The translations under genes were made by a program, and so were the position numbers. The notes under the pieces are model-generated. The model saw only the letters and a program-made list of their open reading frames with translations. It did not search any database and had not been told where the DNA came from. From Flavobacterium zhairuonense (GTDB taxonomy: Bacteria; Bacteroidota; Bacteroidia; Flavobacteriales; Flavobacteriaceae), in contig NZ_SJSY01000070.1 of assembly GCF_004352915.1 (NCBI RefSeq), forward strand, positions 215,886 through 279,885: 64,000 bases of DNA, written 5' to 3'. Below are positions 47,401 through 54,997 of this stretch, piece after piece (position 1 is the first letter of the stretch; every line of letters begins with the position of its first letter).

Positions 47401-47562
47401 AACCCCAGCGGGGTAAAATATTTATAGAATTTCTATGCGACTAATGAAAAAGCTCCAGCGGAGCGAAACAGATTTAGTTTGTAGAAAAAATGTCGCTCCG
47501 ATGGAGCTTTATATTGTAAACATCAATACTTTTCTATAAATATTTCGCTTCTCCTGAAGCTC
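47401..47562. repeat. Nested inverted repeat with CCAGCGG words
   Basis: Outer pair: aaatatttatagaa (47416-47429) with ttctataaatattt (47532-47545), exact. Inner pair: 47451-47466 with 47493-47508, 15 of 16 matches. The left end also carries ccccagcgggg. Such elements fill intergenic gaps in many Bacteroidota. Confidence 0.75.
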
Positions 47563-47566
47563 ACAA

Positions 47567-47594
47567 AAAAAGCTGTCATTTTGAGACAGCCTTT
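47567..47594. terminator. Hairpin terminator after porin-like gene
   Basis: Stem gctgtc/gacagc flanked by A and T runs; on the minus strand it lies directly after the stop at 47598 and could also end the response regulator transcript. Confidence 0.6.
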
Positions 47595-47597
47595 TAT

Positions 47598-48146
47598 TTA
47601 TTTTTTATTTCCAATTACCCAGCCTAAAGTAAAGTTTCCAGCAGGAAAAAATTGAGTTTCATACTTATCAAATTGAACTCCGGGACCAACACTGAATTCT
47701 AAATTGAATCTGCCTTTATAAGTTCGCTGTAATCCCCAAAGTGCCGCAACTACTGTTGATGGAACATAATTAAAATGCTCTGAATTTCCTGTAAGAGGTT
47801 TAAAGTAATAAGATGCATTTAATGCTAAATAATTGCCTGAATTATACTCCGTTCTTTTGCCTTTATTTGCTCTTTTTTGCAAATTATAATAATGACGAAA
47901 TTGTTCTGTAATTAGTGGTGCAATATACGTATTTGATTCTCCGTAATAGTCACTGTAACTATAGCCTAGCCCCAAAGCTACCTCTGAATAAAGTGTATTT
48001 TTTTCTGAAAATCCATGTTCATAGATAAATCCAGGAAATAACACATTTATTTTAAATTGATTTTTTTCAACTGAAACTGAAGCTTCGTCTTGGGCATGAA
48101 CATTAAAAACTGCAAAAAGCAACATCAAAAAGTAAATTTTCTTCAT
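47598..48146 (-). CDS. Hypothetical outer-membrane beta-barrel protein
   Basis: 182 aa with a signal peptide (KKIYFLMLLFAVFNVHAQ). Alternating hydrophobic and polar strands (FKINVLFPGFIYEHGF, SEVALGLGYSY, YLALNASYYFKP, FNLEFSVGPGVQFDKY, NFTLGWVIG) suggest a small eight-stranded barrel, similar in length to DUF3575 or OmpW-like proteins. No family is firmly recognised. It converges on the response regulator gene across a large repeat element. Confidence 0.75.
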   Translation of the reverse strand: MKKIYFLMLLFAVFNVHAQDEASVSVEKNQFKINVLFPGFIYEHGFSEKNTLYSEVALGLGYSYSDYYGESNTYIAPLITEQFRHYYNLQKRANKGKRTEYNSGNYLALNASYYFKPLTGNSEHFNYVPSTVVAALWGLQRTYKGRFNLEFSVGPGVQFDKYETQFFPAGNFTLGWVIGNKK

Positions 48147-48292
48147 ATAATGGTTTATCGATTAGTGTGCGTAAAAATAGTATTTAATCAATACGAAATG
48201 CTTGATAACAAAACTTTTTCTTACAAAATAATCCCTTGAAATCATATAATCTTCATAAGTAATTGTATAACAGCATTTAACAACAACAAGGA

Positions 48293-48300
48293 TAAATTTG
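48293..48300 (+). promoter_or_regulatory. TAnnTTTG -7 box before small membrane protein
   Basis: TAAATTTG, 25 bases before the ATG at 48326. Confidence 0.4.
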
Positions 48301-48325
48301 TTATACAACTTTAAATATATTGATC

Positions 48326-48520
48326 ATGAACCTAAAAAGATTTTTCGGAGGATTGCTAACGGTCCTTGGAATAATAGGACTTATTTATACAGCAATGATT
48401 TTTGCAGATACAACTGGAGGAACCAGAGATATTAAATCATTAATTATTTACGGAATTTTAGGAATCGTATTTTTTACGTCAGGAATCAGCTTGGTTCGAA
48501 CTACAAAAGACGAGTCTTAA
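48326..48520 (+). CDS. Small two-helix membrane protein, hypothetical
   Basis: 64 aa from ATG 48326; an in-frame TTG 6 bases earlier adds only two residues. Two membrane helices (about 8-27, LLTVLGIIGLIYTAMIF; and 39-57, LIIYGILGIVFFTSGISLV) are joined by a DTTGGTRDIKS loop, with a charged C-terminus. No family function is known. The loop and helices are well ordered and a -7 box is present, which supports a real gene. Confidence 0.7.
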   Translation: MNLKRFFGGLLTVLGIIGLIYTAMIFADTTGGTRDIKSLIIYGILGIVFFTSGISLVRTTKDES

Positions 48521-48525
48521 ATTAA

Positions 48526-48634
48526 GTTGCAAAGGGACAAAGTTGCAAAGAAGCAAAGTTTTTTTCTCGCAGATTTCGCAGATCTGGCAGATTATTTTAA
48601 ATTTAAATCTGCTCAATCTGCAAAATCTGCCGGA
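48526..48634. repeat. GCAGATT inverted repeat, copy 2, preceded by GCAAAG words
   Basis: After GTTGCAAAG word repeats (48526-48558), ctcgcagatttcgcagatct (from 48566) pairs imperfectly with atctgctcaatctgcaaaat then ctgccgga (to 48634). Confidence 0.75.
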
Positions 48635-48655
48635 AAATCAAACTAAAATAGGTTT

Positions 48656-49903
48656 TTATGTGTCCAGAGTAGTCAAATCTAATTCGGTAAAATCTCTTTC
48701 CGTTTTTGAAATTATGATTGTGGCAACCGTGTTTCCAATTAAATTGGTAATTGCTCTGGCTTCACTCATAAATTTATCGACGCCTAATAAAAAAGCCAAA
48801 CCTTCAACAGGAATTTTATGAAGGGCTGTCAATGTCGAAGCCAATACAATAAAACCACTTCCGGTCACGCCCGCTGCTCCTTTTGAGGTGATCATCAAAA
48901 TTCCGATTACGGATAAAATTTCGAAGAAACTCAAATGTACATCATACAATTGTGCCAAAAATATGACCGACATCGAAAGATAAATCGAAGTTCCGTCAAG
49001 GTTAAAAGAATAACCTGTAGGAATCACCAATCCCACAACCGATTTACTGCAACCCATTTTTTCCAGTTTTACCATAATGCTCGGCAAAGCGGCTTCTGAA
49101 GATGAAGTTCCCAGAACCAGCAAAAGTTCTTCTTTTATATATTTTAAAATCGAAAGAATGCTGATTTTATAATATCTCAGAATACTTCCCAAAACCAGAA
49201 AAACAAACAAAGCCATTGTCAAATAGACACAAAGCATCAATTTTCCAAGCGGAATCAAAGTTGCCAAACCAAACTTACCGATTGTATAGGCCATTCCTCC
49301 AAAAGCGCCAATTGGTGCCAAATACATCACATATTTTAAACCCGTAAAAACAACATTCGAGATTCGTTCTAAAACTAAAATCGTTTGTTCTCTCTTTTGA
49401 TAAAAATTCAATGCAATGCCGCATACAATTGCGGCAACCAAAACCTGCAAAGTAAAATTCGAAAAGAAAAACTGCAACCACGAAAAATGTTCAGCCGAAC
49501 TGCTTGTATATTGGCTCGCATCTCCAATTGCCAATCCCGATTTATCAATTTTTCCTGGCTTAATCAAATACGCGACTGCAACGCCAATTGCCAAAGCAAC
49601 AGTCGAAACTACTTCAAAATACCCCAAAGCTTTAATCCCGATTCGTCCAACTTTTTTTAGATTTCCCATTCCGGAAATTCCCAAAACAATTGTCAGAAAA
49701 ATAATTGGGCCAATAAAAAGTTTGATGAGATCAATAAAACCTTTTCCTATTTTTTCCATTTCAATGCCATTCTCAGGCGAAAAATGACCCAGCAAAATTC
49801 CAGCAATAATTGCAATCAAAACCCAGAAAGTCAAGTTTGTAATTACAGTTTGAAAAAGGCTTTTTTTGATTTTCGGTGTAGGATTTGGAGCAGAAATATT
49901 CAT
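48656..49903 (-). CDS. Dicarboxylate/amino acid:cation symporter (DAACS)
   Basis: 415 aa with eight or more membrane helices and the two re-entrant loops of the GltPh/DctA family. Signature segments are TSSSEAALPSIMVKLEKMG (hairpin 1), PTGYSFNLDGTSIYLSM (helix 7 unwound region) and TSKGAAGVTGSGFIVLAST (hairpin 2). It imports dicarboxylates such as succinate, or glutamate/aspartate, with protons or sodium. The Arg/Thr pattern in helix 8 was not resolved well enough to choose between substrates. It is a single gene downstream of rnpB. Confidence 0.93.
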   Translation of the reverse strand: MNISAPNPTPKIKKSLFQTVITNLTFWVLIAIIAGILLGHFSPENGIEMEKIGKGFIDLIKLFIGPIIFLTIVLGISGMGNLKKVGRIGIKALGYFEVVSTVALAIGVAVAYLIKPGKIDKSGLAIGDASQYTSSSAEHFSWLQFFFSNFTLQVLVAAIVCGIALNFYQKREQTILVLERISNVVFTGLKYVMYLAPIGAFGGMAYTIGKFGLATLIPLGKLMLCVYLTMALFVFLVLGSILRYYKISILSILKYIKEELLLVLGTSSSEAALPSIMVKLEKMGCSKSVVGLVIPTGYSFNLDGTSIYLSMSVIFLAQLYDVHLSFFEILSVIGILMITSKGAAGVTGSGFIVLASTLTALHKIPVEGLAFLLGVDKFMSEARAITNLIGNTVATIIISKTERDFTELDLTTLDT

Positions 49904-49925
49904 GAGGTTCAGTTAGATAGTTTCA

Positions 49926-49933
49926 CAAATATA
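49926..49933 (-). promoter_or_regulatory. TAnnTTTG -7 box for DAACS symporter
   Basis: TATATTTG on the minus strand, 22 bases before the symporter ATG and immediately after the rnpB 3' end. Confidence 0.5.
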
Positions 49934-49940
49934 TAAAAAA

Positions 49941-50262
49941 AGCAGACCTATAAGCCGGATTCTGTTCTTGCCTCATTTTGCAACAAGGCAATACCTTATC
50001 ATTTATCTAGATCCCAAATTACTTTGGGACTCAAGCTACCTACCCTTCAACAACGGACGAGAAGCCCTTAAATGCTGATATACTTGGTATTTCACCGCAT
50101 AGAGTTTACCTGGTTTCACTACAGCATTACCTGTACATACTTTCTGTTGCACTTGTCCTTGCCTTATTTCTAAGACCGACGGGTGTTACCCGCTATGCTT
50201 CTCTATGGTGTCCGGACTTTCCTCCCTCCCGATGAATCGGGACGACGATAAGGCGGTCTGCG
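49941..50262 (-). ncRNA. rnpB: RNase P RNA component (bacterial type A)
   Basis: About 322 bases on the minus strand. It starts GCAGACCGCCTTATCG, has the conserved GGAGGAAAGTCCGGACACC block, the universal P4 strand region, CAGAGTAA-type and GTGAAA core segments (CTGTAGTGAAACCAGGTAAA), and ends with CAGAATCCGGCTTATAGG then TCTGC, closing helix P1 with the 5' end. It is the catalytic RNA that trims tRNA precursors. Inside P3 is a local palindrome tcccgatgaatcggga. The ends are estimated from P1 pairing. Confidence 0.95.
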
Positions 50263-50265
50263 GTG

Positions 50266-50273
50266 CAAAAGTA
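50266..50273 (-). promoter_or_regulatory. TAnnTTTG -7 box for rnpB
   Basis: TACTTTTG on the minus strand, ending about 4 bases before the estimated RNA 5' end. Confidence 0.5.
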
Positions 50274-50389
50274 ACACTTTATGAATGAAGAATAATGATT
50301 TTAAATTTTCTATTTTATGAATTTTATCATAACTTTTTAATTTTAAAATAGTTATCTTTAAAATTCCATAATTTTTAAATTCAGTTATC

Positions 50390-50683
50390 ATGAAAAGAAT
50401 GTATCATTACGCAACTGTTTCAAAGGCTTTAGATCAATTGAATGAGAAAGGATTTACATGTGATTTTAATCGAAATGCTGACGTGATTAAAAAAAATCCT
50501 GAGAAATTTGAAATTGTTCATGTGTATCGATACGAGGGGGAATCAGACCCAGGCGATGAGGCAGTTGTATACGGAATTAAATCAACTTCTGGAAAAAAAG
50601 GAGTTTATGTTGCTGGCTTTTCAGCCGATTCAGATCAAGAAACCGCAAAGTTTTTATTTGATTTAAGTATTAGGGGAAGGTAG
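50390..50683 (+). CDS. Small conserved protein of unknown function
   Basis: 97 aa, soluble: [20 protein letters not shown], then [40 protein letters not shown] and a C-terminal [12 protein letters not shown] helix. From memory, homologues in Bacteroidota are often named phosphoribosylpyrophosphate synthetase, but the protein is a third of the length of PRPP synthase and has none of its PRPP or ATP binding motifs, so that name should not be used. It starts just upstream of, and divergent from, rnpB. The fold may be a small alpha/beta sandwich; function unknown. Confidence 0.85.
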   Translation: MKRMYHYATVSKALDQLNEKGFTCDFNRNADVIKKNPEKFEIVHVYRYEGESDPGDEAVVYGIKSTSGKKGVYVAGFSADSDQETAKFLFDLSIRGR

Positions 50684-50690
50684 TTTTTAA

Positions 50691-50735
50691 TTTAGTTTTC
50701 AGTCTCAGTTTTTTAATCTGAGACTGAAAACTAAA
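50691..50735. terminator. Bidirectional terminator, 18-bp perfect stem
   Basis: Arms 50691-50708 and 50718-50735 are exact reverse complements with a 9-base loop, between converging stops at 50683 and 50740. Confidence 0.88.
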
Positions 50736-50739
50736 AACA

Positions 50740-51219
50740 TTAATCCAAATAGTCCGGCGGAAACATTTCTTGTCCGTATTTTATAAAAATAGAGTTTATT
50801 TTTTCTTTCTTTTCAATTTCAGAAGCTGAAGAATTCGTTTCCATATAACTGGCAATTTCTTCAAACAAATCATCTAAACCAGCGGGAGTAACTGTACATA
50901 ACAATTTAGCAGGTTCGTTGCTCAGATTTTTAAATCCATGTACAATTCCACCTTTTGGAATATTGACAAAAGCATTTTTCTTGGCAATATAAATCCCTAA
51001 TTCCGATTTAAAAGTAACCTCGCCCTCCAATACAAAAAAAGTTTCTGCAAAATTAGCGTGCGCATGGGGATTTGGCCCCGCTCCCGGCGGAACCGACATT
51101 TCAATTACTGCATATTCACCATTGGTTTCTTTTCCTGAAATGACAATACGGTAATTTCCTCCGGCAATATTCAGTTTATGTCCTTGGGTTTCGTCTACGG
51201 TTATAATTGGATTTTTCAT
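50740..51219 (-). CDS. Cupin domain-containing protein
   Basis: 159 aa. It has a single cupin barrel: motif 1 is PPGAGPNPHAHANFAETFFVLEGEVTF (shown here as PNPHAHANFAETFFVLEGE) with the His-x-His and Glu ligands, and motif 2 is IPKGGIVHGFKNLS with the third His. These are likely metal ligands, so it could be a small dioxygenase, isomerase or a sensory protein. The C-terminal helix carries a charged EIEKKEKINSIFIKYG segment. Substrate unknown; it is 51 bases after the next gene's stop, so loosely linked to it. Confidence 0.88.
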   Translation of the reverse strand: MKNPIITVDETQGHKLNIAGGNYRIVISGKETNGEYAVIEMSVPPGAGPNPHAHANFAETFFVLEGEVTFKSELGIYIAKKNAFVNIPKGGIVHGFKNLSNEPAKLLCTVTPAGLDDLFEEIASYMETNSSASEIEKKEKINSIFIKYGQEMFPPDYLD

Positions 51220-51270
51220 TTTGAGCCTTATTAATCTTTCCTAAATTATTTCCACAGAAAATAAAACTGC

Positions 51271-51720
51271 TTATTCATGTTGTGTCACATCATTATATTG
51301 CCAAAGCACATTGATGATTTTCCATTCGCCATTTTCTTTCACAATATGCATATAATCAATCCATGCATCGGCGAGCAATTTAACTGAAGCCGTTTTAGCC
51401 GAAACATCTAATAATTTAATTTCTTTTCTCGGATTTTTGGGAAATTTATCTCCTTTTACATTATAAGTCTCAGCCAAAATAACCATATTTTCTGCGAAAA
51501 ATTCTGAAATATAATCTTTTTGTGCTGTCTTGTTTCTAAAAACCGATCTTTTCACCATTCTCGGATGCAAAGCGCTTTCCATCAATTTCGGATTTGGAGT
51601 ATGCTGTGCTTCAATATAAGCCAAAGCAACTCGCTTGATATCTAACGAATCCTGTTTCGTTTGTGCTTGAATTTTAAAGGAACAAAATATAATCGCACTG
51701 AGTATTAAATATTTTTTCAT
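51271..51720 (-). CDS. NTF2-like putative lumazine-binding protein, secreted
   Basis: 149 aa with a signal peptide (KKYLILSAIIFCSFKIQAQ). The mature part is an NTF2-like cone fold: VALAYIEAQHTPNPKLMESA helix, LHPRMVKRSVF, then KLLDVSAKTASVKLLADAW and WIDYMHIVKENGEWKIINVLW. This matches the Lumazine_bd_2 group, whose members are of unknown function despite the name. It lies 25 bases downstream of a membrane protein gene on the same strand. Confidence 0.85.
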   Translation of the reverse strand: MKKYLILSAIIFCSFKIQAQTKQDSLDIKRVALAYIEAQHTPNPKLMESALHPRMVKRSVFRNKTAQKDYISEFFAENMVILAETYNVKGDKFPKNPRKEIKLLDVSAKTASVKLLADAWIDYMHIVKENGEWKIINVLWQYNDVTQHE

Positions 51721-51745
51721 ATTAAAATGGTTAAGAATTTATGAT

Positions 51746-52222
51746 CTAAGAACTTTTCAAAACTTTTATTAATTCTTCCATCTGAAACATTTTCATTTTC
51801 ACAACAGATTCTACTTTAATATCATTAGAAGCAATAATTAAAACCCCTTCGTTATCTTCTTCATAACCAACTGACGCCGCATAAAAATTCGGATTAGAAA
51901 TTATCGTTTCTTTTTTCCCATCTTTAAACCAGCCATAATTTGCTTCATAAATAACTTTATTTTCAAGTATTTGAATCGTTTCTTCACCATAAGTGTTCCA
52001 GAGAGCAATTCTTACCATATAAAATCCAATTAATGAAAATATTCCTATTCCGATAAAATAACCTATCCGTAAACCACTTCCGCTTGCAATGCCAAAAATT
52101 GTTCCGACAAGAGGAAAAATAAAAAAAGAGAAAGCCAGTAAAAACATCACTACTCTAACAAAAAATGGTGATTTTTTTACTTTAAGATTTAAGATGTTGT
52201 TTTGGTAGTGATATTGTTGCAT
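51746..52222 (-). CDS. Hypothetical membrane protein with two helices
   Basis: 158 aa. Two membrane helices (about 22-47 and 52-74) are followed by a soluble beta-rich domain (ETIQILENKVIYEANYGWF, EGVLIIASNDIKVESVV) and an MFQMEELIKVLKSS helix. The layout resembles bPH-like or YcxB-like membrane proteins, but no family is firmly recognised. It is close to the neighbouring NTF2-like gene (25 bases) and to the next upstream membrane gene (39 bases), so the three may be one operon. Confidence 0.72.
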   Translation of the reverse strand: MQQYHYQNNILNLKVKKSPFFVRVVMFLLAFSFFIFPLVGTIFGIASGSGLRIGYFIGIGIFSLIGFYMVRIALWNTYGEETIQILENKVIYEANYGWFKDGKKETIISNPNFYAASVGYEEDNEGVLIIASNDIKVESVVKMKMFQMEELIKVLKSS

Positions 52223-52261
52223 AAATTTTAATTAAGTATTCTCGTGATTTTAAATAAAATA

Positions 52262-53056
52262 TTAACTTCCAAGCTTGCCATATCTTTGAGTATCCGAAAA
52301 ATACAGAACGATTTTTTTGCCATTCTTTCTGTAAGGATAAAACAATTCATATCTCCCATTGTAATTGCTGTATCTTAATTCGTCACTGTTTTTTTCAAAA
52401 ACACTTTCTAAATAATCCCTTTCTTCTTTTGTGGTTTTATAAAGAAATCTGTTTTTCTGCGGCTGTATTGTATCTTTTAAATTTCCTTCGTAATAATCAT
52501 CAAAACCTAAATAAACTGGAGAACCTTTTATTGAATCCTTTACAATTACAGTTACGCTTGGAAAGTTTTTATCTGTTCCAGATAAGATCTCTAAAATATC
52601 TGCTGTTTCTTTAATGTACTTTTCAGAAAAGCTATAATTTACTAACTTATCACTATTGGCTTTATTTACAGCAATAATAGACTCTGCCGATTTAATCATT
52701 AATTTTTCTTTTTTGGCAGCTGTCAAATAATCGCCACCAAATAAAATAATCGCTATTAATGGAAAAATCAAAACCAAAATCATAATTCGCCATCTATTTG
52801 ATTTTGAATTTACAACATCCAGATTATGTTTTTCGGCAATTCGGGTTAAATTAAACATGATATTGATGATCAATGAACCTGTCATTAGAGCAAGAATCCC
52901 TAAAACACTTAAATAAAAAGATTCGGTCATATTTTCCCTAAAAACTTTTAATCCAAAAACCTGAATCAAGATAAAAGTGAAAACCCAATAGACTAATAAC
53001 ATTATCGAAATAATGCCAATGACGTTGCTTAATCTTACTATTTGTTTTGCATTCAT
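52262..53056 (-). CDS. Hypothetical membrane protein with three helices
   Basis: 264 aa. Helices at about 13-35, 47-70 and 90-108 (ILVLIFPLIAIILFGGDYL) are followed by a soluble C-terminal domain of about 150 residues with a long helix (EKLMIKSAESIIAVNKANSD) and beta strands near FPSVTVIVKDSI and RYELFYPYRKNGKKIVLYF. No catalytic motif or named family was recognised. It is the first gene of a probable four-gene minus-strand run ending with the cupin gene. Confidence 0.75.
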   Translation of the reverse strand: MNAKQIVRLSNVIGIISIMLLVYWVFTFILIQVFGLKVFRENMTESFYLSVLGILALMTGSLIINIMFNLTRIAEKHNLDVVNSKSNRWRIMILVLIFPLIAIILFGGDYLTAAKKEKLMIKSAESIIAVNKANSDKLVNYSFSEKYIKETADILEILSGTDKNFPSVTVIVKDSIKGSPVYLGFDDYYEGNLKDTIQPQKNRFLYKTTKEERDYLESVFEKNSDELRYSNYNGRYELFYPYRKNGKKIVLYFSDTQRYGKLGS

Positions 53057-53193
53057 AAATTATCGAATTGTTGTTTTGTTTATAGATTATTTTACTTTCG
53101 GATTAAAAATAACACATTTTTTATTACAAAAATTCAATTTAGAAATGAAAAAAATAAACATAAAAGATTATTATTGTATTCAAAACCAACTTT

Positions 53194-53850
53194 ATGAAGT
53201 TTAAGTATATTTTTGTTTTTGTATTCTTTTTTATTTACTACAAGTCATTTTCTTGTGATTGTAAGACAATTGACCGAAAAAACATTATAGAAATAGGATT
53301 GAAGCATGAAATTGTATTTTACGGAGAAGTTATAAAAGTAGATTCAATAAAAAGAATGTACACTTTTAAAATCATAGAACTCTTTAAAGGAAAATACAAT
53401 TCTCAATTCATTACTCAAAAATATTCTGGCAATTGCTCTGTTATTCCCTCTCTAAAACAACTTTGGATTGTTTACGCCAATTTTAATGACGATAAAACTA
53501 TCGAGGTGAGTGGTTGTTCTCTAAGTACCGGATTTCAACCTTATGGGAGTGACTCCATGCCTTCTCCTCCAGAAATCAAAATGTCTCAAAAAACAGATGA
53601 TCAAATAAAATCACTATCCTTTTATGTTTGGGAACTGAAATTTGAAAATCGAAATTTGCAAGATTGGATTTATCAACTTGAGAAATTAAGGGCATACAAA
53701 AAATCGCAAAATGTTTTTTTAGAAAAAGAAAAAACTGAAACGAAATTGGAAATTTATAGTCAATACATCATCATTTCTTTGATTGTCAATACCGTATTAT
53801 TTCTAAGTTTAATCTTTGTAATTTTAAAGAAAAAGAATTTCGTCAAATAA
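53194..53850 (+). CDS. Secreted NTR/TIMP-like protein with C-terminal membrane anchor
   Basis: 218 aa. Signal peptide (FKYIFVFVFFFIYYKSFS) then CDCK at the start of the mature protein, an arrangement like the netrin/TIMP fold. Strands VFYGEVIKVDSI, YTFKIIELFKGKY and a disulfide-suited YSGNCSVIPSLKQLWIVYA ... VSGCSLSTGF follow. The C-terminus has a membrane helix (about 190-212, IISLIVNTVLFLSLIFVIL) and a basic end. Animal TIMPs inhibit metalloproteases, but the bacterial role is not known. The assignment to the fold rests on Cys pattern only. Confidence 0.65.
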   Translation: MKFKYIFVFVFFFIYYKSFSCDCKTIDRKNIIEIGLKHEIVFYGEVIKVDSIKRMYTFKIIELFKGKYNSQFITQKYSGNCSVIPSLKQLWIVYANFNDDKTIEVSGCSLSTGFQPYGSDSMPSPPEIKMSQKTDDQIKSLSFYVWELKFENRNLQDWIYQLEKLRAYKKSQNVFLEKEKTETKLEIYSQYIIISLIVNTVLFLSLIFVILKKKNFVK

Positions 53851-53884
53851 GTAAAATCGACTTTAAACAACGAAACAAAAGTCA

Positions 53885-53892
53885 TATATTTG
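53885..53892 (+). promoter_or_regulatory. TAnnTTTG -7 box before dnaX
   Basis: TATATTTG, 19 bases before the dnaX ATG. Confidence 0.5.
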
Positions 53893-53911
53893 CTATCGAA
53901 TAAAAAAGAAT

Positions 53912-54997
53912 ATGGAACAATTTGTAGTATCGGCACGTAAATATCGCCCGCAGACCTTTAAGGATGTCGTGGGACAAAAAGCCATTACCAACACTTTGTT
54001 GAATGCTATTGAAACCAACCACTTGGCTTCTGCTCTTTTATTCACAGGACCACGTGGAGTTGGAAAAACAACTTGCGCGCGTATCTTGGCTCGAAAGATA
54101 AACCAGCCTGGATATGACGATCCTACTGAAGATTTCGCATTTAATGTTTTTGAATTGGATGCCGCTTCAAACAACTCAGTTGATGATATTCGTAACTTGA
54201 TTGATCAAGTTCGAATCCCGCCACAAACCGGACAATACAAAGTATATATCATTGACGAGGTTCACATGTTGTCTTCGGCTGCTTTTAATGCTTTTTTGAA
54301 AACATTAGAAGAACCGCCAAAACATGCTATTTTTATTTTAGCGACAACAGAAAAACACAAAATCCTTCCAACGATTTTATCGCGTTGCCAAATTTTTGAT
54401 TTCAAAAGAATTACAGTAAAAGATGCCAAAGAACATCTAGCAGATGTTGCTGAAAGTCAAGGAATCGTTTTTGAAGATGATGCACTGCACATTATTGCTC
54501 AAAAAGCCGATGGCGCCATGCGTGACGCATTATCAATTTTTGACCGTGTAGTTTCATACTGTGGAACAAACCTGACGCGTCAAGCCGTAACTGAAAACCT
54601 AAATGTTTTAGATTACGAAACCTACATTACAGTAACCGATTTGATTCTGGAAAATAAAATTCCAGAACTATTAATTGCATACAACGACATTCTGGCTAAA
54701 GGTTTTGACGGACATCATTTTATCGCTGGCCTAGCTTCTCACTTTAGAGATTTATTGGTAAGCAAAACACCTTCGACTATTGCATTACTTGAAGTTGGAG
54801 AACAAGCGCAACAAATGTATGGCGTTCAATCGCAAAAATGTTCTCAGGACTTTTTATTAAAAGGAATTGATATCGCAAACGACTGCGATTTAAAATACAA
54901 ATTGAGTCAAAATCAGCGACTTTTAGTTGAATTATGCTTGATGCAATTGGCCTCTATCAACTTTGATGGAGAAAAAAAAAAGTTGAGCAATTCATAA
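53912..54997 (+). CDS. dnaX: DNA polymerase III subunit gamma/tau, zero-frame (gamma-like) product
   Basis: 361 aa clamp-loader ATPase. It has the RuvB-like N-terminal YRPQTFKDVVGQ, Walker A FTGPRGVGKTTCARIL, Walker B VYIIDEVHML, sensor-1 ILATTEKHKILPTILSRCQ and the DnaX domain III region to about 350. The usual CxxC zinc module is shortened to LARKINQPGYDDPTEDFAFN. The frame ends at TAA 54995-54997, 13 bases after an A10 run (54972-54981), whereas the C-terminal tau domain continues in the -1 frame from 54982 to 55692. The zero-frame product lacks the tau region and corresponds to gamma. Either recoding at the A run makes tau, or an indel in this homopolymer broke the gene. Confidence 0.93.
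   Translation: MEQFVVSARKYRPQTFKDVVGQKAITNTLLNAIETNHLASALLFTGPRGVGKTTCARILARKINQPGYDDPTEDFAFNVFELDAASNNSVDDIRNLIDQVRIPPQTGQYKVYIIDEVHMLSSAAFNAFLKTLEEPPKHAIFILATTEKHKILPTILSRCQIFDFKRITVKDAKEHLADVAESQGIVFEDDALHIIAQKADGAMRDALSIFDRVVSYCGTNLTRQAVTENLNVLDYETYITVTDLILENKIPELLIAYNDILAKGFDGHHFIAGLASHFRDLLVSKTPSTIALLEVGEQAQQMYGVQSQKCSQDFLLKGIDIANDCDLKYKLSQNQRLLVELCLMQLASINFDGEKKKLSNS
54976..54982 (+). promoter_or_regulatory. A AAA AAG slippery heptamer in dnaX (frameshift or slippage site)
   Basis: The last seven bases of the A run plus G form A AAA AAG in zero-frame phase, identical to the E. coli dnaX -1 frameshift heptamer. The purine-rich ATGGAG precedes the run. A weak 6-bp pair (aagttg with caactt) begins at the site. 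Confidence 0.7.

Noticed and set aside
50203..50391. 62-aa minus-strand open frame
   Set aside because: It overlaps the 5' part of rnpB and its promoter; codons follow RNA structure, not a protein.
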